A DNA stretch of 64,000 nucleotides from NCBI RefSeq assembly GCF_003260995.1, contig NZ_CP030040.1, positions 1,141,616 to 1,205,615 on the forward strand, written 5' to 3'. Position numbers and translations under genes: made by a program. Below the pieces are notes generated by a model, which had not been told where the DNA came from, did no database searches, and worked only from the letters and a program-made list of their open reading frames with translations. Shown here piece by piece: positions 45,594-53,224 of the stretch (the first letter of the stretch is position 1; each line of letters starts with the position of its first letter). The DNA is from Acetobacterium sp. KB-1 (GTDB lineage Bacteria; Bacillota; Clostridia; Eubacteriales; Eubacteriaceae).

Positions 45594-46187
45594 TCAAGCC
45601 TGTTGATCCCAGAGTTCCAGATTGCTGGTGGCCACTGACGCGACCCCGATTTTTATCGCCCTGCTGATTTGTTCGCTGGTTGTCATTAATCCCCCTAAGA
45701 TGATGGGCACCCCGGTTTCACCTTTTATCTCCCGGATAAGATGTTCCGGAATGGTGCCGGGCATCAGAATAACCACATCCGGTTGATGTTCTTTGATATT
45801 GATCAGGCCGGTTCGACACGCATCCGAATCGATGACGAAAAAACCGAAGGCCGCCATCATACCGGATTCTTTAATATATTTCACACAGAGCGATTTCATG
45901 GTGATGACACAGTCGACCCCACAGTTTGCCATATACTGAATACCCATTTTGTCCCGGGCTATTCCTTTAATCGAATCCTGATGGACCATCACCTTTTTTC
46001 CGGCCCGATGAATATGTCCCACCAGTTGCGGTAGGGTATTGATGTCCCCCAATTTGAGCATAATCCAATCCGCATCGGTTTTTTCGATGGCGTAAAGCAA
46101 TTCTTTCCGTTGATGGACCGACGGAATAACCGCTTTGAATTTCAATTGTTGACAGCCATTGACTGCCACGCCGTTTTTTATTTGCAT
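45594..46187 (-). CDS. glpP: GlpP-type antiterminator (copy 2)
   Basis: This 197-residue paralogue of copy 1 is identical in most core motifs (GKKVMVHQDSIKGIARDKMG, ILMPGTIPEHL, PIILGGLMTT). The N-terminus differs: MQIKNGVAVNGCQQLKFKAVIP. Start 46187 is my choice because the frame further upstream overlaps the leader terminator; the ribosome site is weak, and a nearby GTG is possible. Predicted to bind the leader RNA at 46230-46302. Confidence 0.84.
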   Translation of the reverse strand: MQIKNGVAVNGCQQLKFKAVIPSVHQRKELLYAIEKTDADWIMLKLGDINTLPQLVGHIHRAGKKVMVHQDSIKGIARDKMGIQYMANCGVDCVITMKSLCVKYIKESGMMAAFGFFVIDSDACRTGLINIKEHQPDVVILMPGTIPEHLIREIKGETGVPIILGGLMTTSEQISRAIKIGVASVATSNLELWDQQA

Positions 46188-46229
46188 CCTATTCCATTCC
46201 CGTAACACCGCGGTGACCTTTTTGAACAT

Positions 46230-46302
46230 AAAAAAGTCCGCATCATACCGAGGACGCAAGCCAGAAATTTCCGGCTCGGTGCACCCTCAGTATCATACGG
46301 AC
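46230..46302 (-). promoter_or_regulatory. leader attenuator of glpP operon 2
   Basis: The same outer stem as in copy 1 (starting GTCCGTATGATACTGAGG, ending CGGTATGATGCGGAC) is followed by six U residues. The loop differs, but the upstream GGACAAGAGTTTAAGAGA is identical in both copies. Confidence 0.8.
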
Positions 46303-46371
46303 ATCTCTTAAACTCTTGTCCCATGTTTATTCTATTGTCATAAATTCAGTTGTAATGGTTTTCTTTTTCTA

Positions 46372-46400
46372 ATTCTATTCCTTTTTCACCAAGGTGTCAA
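46372..46400 (-). promoter_or_regulatory. promoter of glpP operon 2
   Basis: Leftward TTGACA (46400-46395), 17-nt spacer, TAGAAT (46377-46372). Confidence 0.65.
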
Positions 46401-46452
46401 GGGATAAAGAATCATTCACAAAAAATTGATACGCTTAATAATACTACTACGA

Positions 46453-46679
46453 ACAGATTTCGTCATTGCTATGACCGCTGCGTCCATGTCTATGAGGGTA
46501 TCGGCGCGCTGGCCGTAGCCACCGGTCAAGCCCTGACCATTAACCAGCATAACTATCAGGATTATCCGCTGGAACTTTCTTTTATTCACTAGGGGATCAC
46601 CTTCTACCAGCTCAAATCAGCGGCGGCGGTGGCCGCTTTGGGCTGGGGGCGGATGCTTGATAAACGGGATACACGATAG
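46453..46679 (+). pseudogene. GAF-domain remnant
   Basis: Read rightward, this stretch encodes YEGIGALAVATGQALTIN and YQDYPLELSFIH, then a stop, then GITFYQLKSAAAVAALGWG and another stop. The pattern (G-hydrophobic-A-x-VA-TG-x-x-L followed by YP) is that of a GAF domain such as in sensor kinases. There is no start, the frame is interrupted and both ends are missing, so it is a decayed fragment. Confidence 0.55.
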
Positions 46680-46687
46680 TTTTAAGG

Positions 46688-46741
46688 CGCGGGTGGCGGC
46701 GCAAAAAATAAAGAAACGCCCACGGGAGTGCGCGTTTCTGG
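46688..46741 (-). repeat. terminator-bearing direct repeat, left copy
   Basis: A 54-bp segment starting CGCGGGTGGCGG and including a terminator hairpin (AGAAACGC...GCGTTTCT then TTATTTTTT leftward) recurs at 48637-48691 at roughly 85% identity. The two copies bracket the Fic/XRE module. Confidence 0.85.
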
Positions 46742-46758
46742 TTCTGAAAGTTATTTAA

Positions 46759-48132
46759 TTAGTCTTCAAAGATTCTTCTACCATCATAAATTTGCATCAT
46801 CGTTTTAACAATTTCTGTGAAAAACACTTCCTTGAGTTGTTCATAATCATTGTTAAGGTCCACACATTGAAGGGCATCATAATAGCGTTCTTTGCTTTCA
46901 TATTTCAAATAAACTGGTGGCAAACCTTTGATTTTAAACAGCCAATTGAGGAATACTCTAGATATTCTCCCATTCCCATCATCAAAAGGATGAATAATCG
47001 TGAGTTTATGGTGGATTTTCACAGTTCTTTCGATATACATAGCCATCGAAATTTCATCTTTTTCTTTCATCAATTCTTGCACTTCATCATTAAGACTTGT
47101 TATTTCTTTAAATATATCTTTGTGATCACAGGTTTCAAATTTTGATTCCGTAACAAAATTATTATTTTCCCTGAATGAACCGGCCAACTCGTGATGTGGC
47201 GCATATCGATAAAGCATACTGTGTAATTTTAGTATTAAGTAAGTCGATATTTTATCAGTGGTATCAAAAATATAATCATATAGATCTGATTGCCCAGCGG
47301 TTTCAATAATATCCTGTAAATCTGATTTACAGAACTCACTTTCTTGTTTGTGCAATCTCAAATCAGTGATTATTTCAGCTACACATTCTTTATTGAGATG
47401 ACTACCTTCAATCCTGCTTTCATTGTATATATAATCATTTTTAAAGATATTCCAAATTAAATTAAAATCGTGCTTATAAAAGTAAGTATATGAATTGATA
47501 ATTTGTTCTCTCAAACATGGATCAAATGACAACAATCCCAACTCAGCAAGTTTATTTTGAGGTTTATACTTTCTAAATCTCTTTTTTAATTCGCTAGCAT
47601 GCGTATTGCCTTCGATAAAATTGCAGCGATAGGCTAACGTAAACACACACGATTCAAAACTGACGCCGAAGTGTAGCGATAATTTCAAGGCATCATCAAA
47701 CGTTACCTTTCCATCAATTAAATATTTTCGGGCCTCAGCCTCAAAATAACCTCTTGGCATTAACAGCTCCGAAGCGAACTGGTCGGCAAACTTTTCTATC
47801 TCATACTTTTGTCCGCCAATCGGACAAGCCTCATTCGAACGATCTTTTATATGATGACACAATTCGTGCGCGGCTGTAAAACGCTGTCTCGGAATCGGTC
47901 GATTATAATTGATACCAACAATGGGTATATCCTCTTGATTTAGCGGAGCAATATAAATCCCCTCAAGTTCTTTGAAGTCTCGAAATTGGTAAACAATACC
48001 ATTCATAGACAATAACTTGAAGGGATCAATCGGAAATGTTATCTCATTTTCTTCCTGTAACCTGTCGATGATTCTTTTAGCTAATTGCTGGGGCGAATCT
48101 AAATATTCATCATATTTATTGTCTCTCAGCAT
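46759..48132 (-). CDS. ImmA/IrrE metallopeptidase-Fic domain fusion
   Basis: This 457-residue protein combines two enzymes. The N-terminal ImmA/IrrE peptidase has the Zn motif HELCH (89-93, within FTAAHELCHHIKD) and the FADQFASELLMP helix. The C-terminal Fic domain has HPFDDGNGRISR (381-392), the full HxFx(D/E)GNGRxxR motif for AMP transfer. ESRIEG at 238-243 resembles the Fic inhibitory helix. IrrE-type peptidases cleave XRE repressors, and the gene one base upstream encodes one. So a stress-triggered peptidase could free a Fic toxin or modifier; that model is inference. Confidence 0.9.
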   Translation of the reverse strand: MLRDNKYDEYLDSPQQLAKRIIDRLQEENEITFPIDPFKLLSMNGIVYQFRDFKELEGIYIAPLNQEDIPIVGINYNRPIPRQRFTAAHELCHHIKDRSNEACPIGGQKYEIEKFADQFASELLMPRGYFEAEARKYLIDGKVTFDDALKLSLHFGVSFESCVFTLAYRCNFIEGNTHASELKKRFRKYKPQNKLAELGLLSFDPCLREQIINSYTYFYKHDFNLIWNIFKNDYIYNESRIEGSHLNKECVAEIITDLRLHKQESEFCKSDLQDIIETAGQSDLYDYIFDTTDKISTYLILKLHSMLYRYAPHHELAGSFRENNNFVTESKFETCDHKDIFKEITSLNDEVQELMKEKDEISMAMYIERTVKIHHKLTIIHPFDDGNGRISRVFLNWLFKIKGLPPVYLKYESKERYYDALQCVDLNNDYEQLKEVFFTEIVKTMMQIYDGRRIFED

Positions 48133-48453
48133 CTAAATCATCGACTCCTTATACTTCCTTTTAAAATCAATCAGATTCATTATTTCTTTTTTGTCATTAA
48201 CAGAAAGCGTTGAAAAAGCTCTGGCAAACATATTAACTTCAGCATCTTCAGGTTTTGTTTCATGAAGAATTTCATCCACCGTTACACCATAAATCCGAGC
48301 AAACATATCCAATTCATTCGCTAAAACATTGCGTTCTCCACATTCTATTGCAGTAATGGTAGTTCGAGAAACCCCAATCTGTTTTGCAACATAATCTTGA
48401 GAAAGACCTAACGCCTTTCTGTAACTTTTCAATCTCTCAAAAATAGTTTTCAT
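48133..48453 (-). CDS. XRE family repressor
   Basis: This 106-residue protein has an N-terminal lambda-repressor-like helix-turn-helix (YRKALGLSQDYVAKQIGVSR, TTITAIECGERN) and a short C-terminal tail. Its stop is directly followed by the ATG of the ImmA/IrrE-Fic gene (TAGATG). A perfect palindrome lies just upstream of its promoter. Likely autorepressor, antitoxin-like partner and peptidase substrate. Confidence 0.9.
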   Translation of the reverse strand: MKTIFERLKSYRKALGLSQDYVAKQIGVSRTTITAIECGERNVLANELDMFARIYGVTVDEILHETKPEDAEVNMFARAFSTLSVNDKKEIMNLIDFKRKYKESMI

Positions 48454-48476
48454 CTTTACTCACTCCTCTTATGAAT

Positions 48477-48528
48477 ATTATACTGCCCTGCGCTAAAAAA
48501 CACAATCTATTTCGTCAGGATTCCTGAC
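48477..48528 (-). promoter_or_regulatory. promoter and palindromic operator of the XRE-Fic operon
   Basis: Leftward TTGTGT (48505-48500), 17-nt spacer, TATAAT (48482-48477). The 15-bp perfect palindrome GTCAGGATTCCTGAC (48514-48528) lies immediately upstream of -35, a likely XRE site. Confidence 0.7.
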
Positions 48529-48636
48529 ATTATTAACATTAAGTAAATTCAAGTCTAATTAGTTTTTAATCATGAAACAATTAATATCTTGCTGAAAGTA
48601 TTTCTATTTATTCCCATGAATTCTTAAATCAATTTT

Positions 48637-48691
48637 CGCGGGTAGCGGTGTCAAAAAATAAAGAAACGCCCGTGAGAGCGGGCGTTTCTGG
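48637..48691 (-). repeat. terminator-bearing direct repeat, right copy
   Basis: Second copy of the 46688-46741 repeat. Its hairpin (AGAAACGCCCGCTCTCACGG...GGCGTTTCT with T-run) terminates the leftward hsd operon. Confidence 0.85.
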
Positions 48692-48712
48692 GATAATAAA
48701 GAACGCTAACGA

Positions 48713-51700
48713 TTATTCTTCCGTCACCAGTCCGAAATACTTTTCAAAGAATTTCATCAGCTTGTCGCCGACACTTTGCTTTTTGACGGCCCGGTTGCCA
48801 CCACCAAAGCGTGACACCGGGGGCATGATTTTATCGATGTCGGTCCCGCTGGTCTTCAGCGCCCCATCACGGAAGGCGTTATTAATAAATTTTCTGGTTT
48901 CGTCCGGTTTGAGTTTTTCCGCACTGATCAGCTCCACCAGGTCGCGCTCTTTCTGCTCATCAACAAAGCGGCGCCACTCCTCGTCCACCTTGGTGGACGC
49001 ATTAACGGTTTCAATAAAGTGTTCAATCAAAACCTTCTTACTGCGCAGTTCAATACTGGCGCCGATGGCTTTATCAATCGCCACCAGGATACTCTTGTCT
49101 TCACAGTTGGAGGCATGGTATTTGGCCACCAGCATCAAGATATAATCGATGTTGATTTCGACCTGGCGGATCAGTTCAATTTCAAAAACAATGTCGTCGT
49201 TGATCCGCTCCTTGTCGGCTTTTTCGCCCTCGCGGAAATCTTGATATAGATCAAGATAAAGGCTCTGATAGTCCTGATAGTCGCGGTTGGTCAGGATTTC
49301 CTGGCCGGGAAAGTTGTCAAAGGCGGTCAGAATATTCTTAAGCCGCAGGATTGCCCCAAACAGCCGGATAAAATCCTTCTGGTTCTGTTCGCCGATGATC
49401 GCCGTACCCAGCGGGAATTTTTGACCCAGCTCCGCGATCAGCTCGGTGTAGCCGGGGTGATGCTGGCCATCTTCGTCGAAGCCATAATAATAGCTATCAA
49501 AGTTTTTAAGCAACACGATACTGCCAGCATCCTTATCGCCAAACAGGGCGATGGCGGCATCAGTTTGTTCCTGCAAATCCCGGAAACAGACGATGTTGCC
49601 GTAGGTCTTAACCGCATTGAGGATCCGGTTGGTCCGCGAGAAGGCCTGAATCAGGCCGTGCTGCTTGAGGTTTTTATCGACCCATAGGGTGTTCAGGGTG
49701 GTGGCATCAAAGCCGGTCAAAAACATATTCACGACAATCAACAGATCGACCTCCCGGTTTTTCATCCGCAGCGACAGGTCTTTGTAGTAGTTTTGAAACT
49801 TCTCGGCCGAGGTATCATAGTTGGTATTAAAATCGGCGTTATAATCGGCGATGGCCGCTTCCAGAAAATCCCGGGAGGATTGGTCAAGGCCGGCGGTATC
49901 AAAATCCTCGTCGGGAAAGACATCCTCGGGATCGGCTTCGTTAGCGGAAAAGCTGAAAATGGTGGCGACATTAAGGGCCCGGCCCTGCTCGGCCAGCTGT
50001 TTTTTCAGCTCGAGATAATATTTTTTCGCCACCGGGATCGAACTGACCGCCAAAATCGAGTTAAAGCCGGCGACCCGCTGACCCTTAAGCGAATAGAAAT
50101 GGTTGCGCTTGGTCTTCTGGTCAAAATGTGAAAGCAGATAAGTGACAACCGCGCGGATCCGGGCCGGATCGGCCAGGGCCGCTTCGGTATCGATGGCGGC
50201 CACCTCTTTATCCGCCAGCCCATCTTTCATCTTGACGGTGTTGATATAGTCAATCCGAAACGGCAGCACGTTGCCGTCATTGATGGCATTGACAATGGTA
50301 TAGGTATGCAGCTTGTCGCCAAAGGCCTGGGGGGTGGTGCGCATGGCCGGGTTGCCGCCGCTGCCGGCATTGGCGGCAAAGATCGGCGTCCCGGTAAAGC
50401 CAAAGAGATGATAGTGTTTGAAGGCGGTGACGATTTTTTTATGCATATCACCAAACTGGGAGCGATGGCATTCATCAAAGATGATCACAAAATGTTTCTT
50501 GAAGGCCGCATGACCCTTGTTTTTGGAAACAAAGACATCAAGTTTCTGAATCGTCGTGATGATGATCTTTGAACAGCTGTCGGCCAGCTGTTGTTGCAGG
50601 ATTTTGGTGGAGGTATTGCTGTCAGCGGCGCCCTTCTGGAAGCGTTCGTATTCCTTGATGGTCTGGTAGTCTAGGTCTTTCCGGTCGACCACAAACAGCA
50701 CCTTGTCGATATACGGCAGCGCCGTGGCCAGCTGGGCCGTTTTAAAGGAGGTCAGGGTCTTGCCGCTGCCGGTGGTATGCCAGATGTAACCGCCGGCAGC
50801 CAGCGTGCCGGTTTGCTTATAGTTATTTGAAATCTCGATCCGCGAGAGGATCCGCTCGGTGGCGGCAATCTGGTAGGGCCGCATCACCAGCAGCAACGCT
50901 TCGGAGGTAAAGACACAGTATTTGGTCAGCACGTTTAAGAGCGAGTGTTTGGCCATAAAGGTCCGGGTGAAGTCGACCAGGTCGGCAATGGCGGTATTGT
51001 TACTGTCTGCCCAGTAGGAGGTGAACTCAAAACTGTTGCTGGTCTTCTTACTCTTTTTGCGTTCCCCGGCCGCGCTTTCCTTGACGTGGCTGGAGCGGGT
51101 AGTATTGGAATAATACTTGGTGTGGGTGCCATTGGAAATGATAAAAATCTGGACATATTCAAACAGCCCGCTGGCGGCCCAGAAGCTGTCCCGCTGGTAA
51201 CGTTTAATCTGGTTAAAAGCCTCGCGGATGGCGACGCCCCGGCGCTTCAATTCAATATGGACCAGCGGCAGACCATTGACCAGAATGGTGACGTCATAAC
51301 GGGTCTCGTGGCTGCCTCCTACTTCCTGATACTGGTTGATCACCTGCAGGCGGTTGTTGTGAATATTTTTCTTGTCGATCAGGATGATATTCTTGGTGGT
51401 GCCGTCGTCACGTTTTAGGTTCTGGACATGGTCGGTCTGGAGCTTGCGGGTTTTTTCGACAATCCCCTCATTGCTGCTGGCAATGCTTTCAGCAAAAAAG
51501 CGGTGCCACTCGGCGTCACTAAAAGCATAGTCATTAAGTGCTTCCAGCTGGCGACGCAGATTGGCCACCAGGGCGGCTTCATCGTGAATGCACAGGTACT
51601 CGTAGCCCTGGGCCTGAAGCAGGCGGATCAGTTCCCGCTCCAGCTCGGCTTCACTCTGATAGGCATCCGAGCGGCCATAATCAGCCTGGTATTCGGCGAC

Positions 51701-51745
51701 GACGGTGGCTTCGTTGGAGGATACGACGACGTTATAAAGGCTCAT
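48713..51745 (-). CDS. hsdR: type I restriction endonuclease subunit R
   Basis: This 1010-residue HsdR has the nuclease site D151, E165 and K167 (VHIELKRRG), the same spacing and numbering I recall for EcoR124I. The translocase domain has HTTGSGKTLTSF (about 323-334), DECHRSQFGDM and GFTGTP. It cleaves DNA after ATP-driven translocation when HsdS finds unmethylated sites. The start overlaps the hsdS stop (ATGA). It is the last gene of the hsdM-rhuM'-hsdS-hsdR operon and appears intact. Confidence 0.95.
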   Translation of the reverse strand: MSLYNVVVSSNEATVVAEYQADYGRSDAYQSEAELERELIRLLQAQGYEYLCIHDEAALVANLRRQLEALNDYAFSDAEWHRFFAESIASSNEGIVEKTRKLQTDHVQNLKRDDGTTKNIILIDKKNIHNNRLQVINQYQEVGGSHETRYDVTILVNGLPLVHIELKRRGVAIREAFNQIKRYQRDSFWAASGLFEYVQIFIISNGTHTKYYSNTTRSSHVKESAAGERKKSKKTSNSFEFTSYWADSNNTAIADLVDFTRTFMAKHSLLNVLTKYCVFTSEALLLVMRPYQIAATERILSRIEISNNYKQTGTLAAGGYIWHTTGSGKTLTSFKTAQLATALPYIDKVLFVVDRKDLDYQTIKEYERFQKGAADSNTSTKILQQQLADSCSKIIITTIQKLDVFVSKNKGHAAFKKHFVIIFDECHRSQFGDMHKKIVTAFKHYHLFGFTGTPIFAANAGSGGNPAMRTTPQAFGDKLHTYTIVNAINDGNVLPFRIDYINTVKMKDGLADKEVAAIDTEAALADPARIRAVVTYLLSHFDQKTKRNHFYSLKGQRVAGFNSILAVSSIPVAKKYYLELKKQLAEQGRALNVATIFSFSANEADPEDVFPDEDFDTAGLDQSSRDFLEAAIADYNADFNTNYDTSAEKFQNYYKDLSLRMKNREVDLLIVVNMFLTGFDATTLNTLWVDKNLKQHGLIQAFSRTNRILNAVKTYGNIVCFRDLQEQTDAAIALFGDKDAGSIVLLKNFDSYYYGFDEDGQHHPGYTELIAELGQKFPLGTAIIGEQNQKDFIRLFGAILRLKNILTAFDNFPGQEILTNRDYQDYQSLYLDLYQDFREGEKADKERINDDIVFEIELIRQVEINIDYILMLVAKYHASNCEDKSILVAIDKAIGASIELRSKKVLIEHFIETVNASTKVDEEWRRFVDEQKERDLVELISAEKLKPDETRKFINNAFRDGALKTSGTDIDKIMPPVSRFGGGNRAVKKQSVGDKLMKFFEKYFGLVTEE

Positions 51746-52914
51746 GCGCCCACCTCCGTTTCGACGTCAGCCCGGACCGGAAAGGTTAACAGCTGGTCGC
51801 GGTAATATTCATATTGCTGGCGCCGGGCCTCGATTTCAGCCGGCAAGCCGCTGGTCAGGTCGTTGCAGAGGGTGTCGAAGCGGTCGAGGATGGCGACGAT
51901 GCGGGCTTGGACTTCGAGGGGTGGAACGGGGATTGTAAGCTTGTGCAATTTGCTGCCTTTGATTCCTTTTACGGTACCACCGGTAGCGGTTGCTAAAAGT
52001 TTATCTTGGAATTCATTCCCAAGAAGTATATATTTCAAAAAAGTGCTATTAAGTGCATCGGTTTTTGGTCTATACTTAATTACTCGCTGTGCTAAAGCTA
52101 TATCTTCGTTGTCAATTTGGGCGATATTGCCACAAGGCGCTTCTGTTGTAATCAATACATCACCTTGCTGAGGATAACCGCGTCGCATAACAATCTCATA
52201 ATCTTCTGGCGCAATGTACTCTTTTGATTTTTCATAATCAATATAACCTTTTCTGATGTTTTTTGCCGTAACAAGAAAGACTCCGTTTTCCACCTTTTTT
52301 GGGGTTTTACCTCGGTAATCGACAATGTCACATAAATCAGCAAGTGCGTAATACTGAGCGTCCCTAAATGACAGCAATTCTTTGCTATAATACTCATATT
52401 GCTTTTTCCGTGCTGTAAGCTCCGCTGTAAGCTCCGCTGTAAGCTCCGCTGTAAGCTCCGTGAAATTGTCCAGGATCCGGACAATTTCACCCTGCACCGG
52501 CAGTGGCGGGAGGGGGATTTTAACAGAGTTAAGAACAGCTTGCGTCAGGCTTGGCACACCACCAGCTGTATTGAGTCTTTCAAGATGTTGGGCTTGCAAA
52601 TAGTAAAAAACAAATTTAGGTTCAATTATATCAGTATTTATATCAGTATAAAAAATTGTATCTACTGTCCAGAACGGTACATCCACGTAATACAATTTAT
52701 CAATTGAACCTTTACGTGGTATTAGTACCGAAGGTTTTTCAAAAGCAGCATGGTCGATGTAAGTCATAATACCGCCAGTACCATAAACCGGTATATTACC
52801 TTTATCAAACCCCTTATAATCTTTGCCATTTTTAATTGTCAGCACTTGTGAAAGACTTTTTAACTCTACCCCATCCGGGCACAGCTCCGCAATCAATTCT
52901 TCCAGCTTACTCAT
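51742..52914 (-). CDS. hsdS: type I restriction specificity subunit S
   Basis: This 390-residue HsdS has two target-recognition halves, each ending in IPLPPLPVQGEIVRILDNF or IPVPPLEVQARIVAILDRF followed by a helix with RKKQYEYY or RRQQYEYY. The first spacer helix carries TAEL repeated (TELTAELTAELTAELTARK, about 154-172). In EcoR124-type systems the number of TAEL repeats sets the distance between half-sites. I start at 52914, since an ATG 6 nt upstream abuts the ribosome site. The DNA half-sites cannot be inferred. Confidence 0.92.
   Translation of the reverse strand: MSKLEELIAELCPDGVELKSLSQVLTIKNGKDYKGFDKGNIPVYGTGGIMTYIDHAAFEKPSVLIPRKGSIDKLYYVDVPFWTVDTIFYTDINTDIIEPKFVFYYLQAQHLERLNTAGGVPSLTQAVLNSVKIPLPPLPVQGEIVRILDNFTELTAELTAELTAELTARKKQYEYYSKELLSFRDAQYYALADLCDIVDYRGKTPKKVENGVFLVTAKNIRKGYIDYEKSKEYIAPEDYEIVMRRGYPQQGDVLITTEAPCGNIAQIDNEDIALAQRVIKYRPKTDALNSTFLKYILLGNEFQDKLLATATGGTVKGIKGSKLHKLTIPVPPLEVQARIVAILDRFDTLCNDLTSGLPAEIEARRQQYEYYRDQLLTFPVRADVETEVGA
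52412..52459 (-). repeat. four 12-bp TAEL-coding repeats in hsdS
   Basis: The unit gctgtaagctcc occurs four times without interruption (52412, 52424, 52436, 52448) and encodes TAEL on the minus strand. Copy-number change would lengthen or shorten the HsdS spacer by 4 residues. Confidence 0.95.
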
Positions 52915-53224
52915 TGCCATCCCCTCCTTTGTTTAGCAGTTTTTCGACTTGCCGATCAAAGTCGGATCGAATCTTTTGGTTTTTATCGGGAATCGCGCCA
53001 TGTCGAGTGGGTATTTCCATTTTGGAAACAACCACTTTTTGACCCCGTTCACCTTCTGAAAAAATATTTTTGAGGTGTTTGCTAATCGCCGGAACTTGTA
53101 CGGCAAAAAGTTCCGCCATTGCTTTCTGAGTGAGCCAGATAGTTTCGTCATTTATCACTGCATTAACGGATATCTCTTCATCAACGGCACGATAAATTAA
53201 AAATTCAAACTCGTTTGCCATCAT
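52907..53224 (-). CDS. truncated RhuM-like protein in the hsd operon
   Basis: This 105-residue protein has the N-terminal RhuM pattern ETIWLTQKAMAELFAVQVPA followed by ISKHLKNIFSEGE and VVVSKMEIPTRHGAIPDKNQ. Full RhuM proteins are about 330 residues, so only the N-terminal DNA-binding-like part remains, with an unrelated-looking tail (IRSDFDRQVEKLLNKGGDG). It overlaps hsdM (ATGA) and hsdS. RhuM genes often ride in type I operons with no proven role. Confidence 0.75.
   Translation of the reverse strand: MMANEFEFLIYRAVDEEISVNAVINDETIWLTQKAMAELFAVQVPAISKHLKNIFSEGERGQKVVVSKMEIPTRHGAIPDKNQKIRSDFDRQVEKLLNKGGDGNE

Noticed and set aside
46453..46679. Functional small gene with GAF domain
   Set aside because: There are two stops in about 75 codons and no start, so it is listed only as a remnant.
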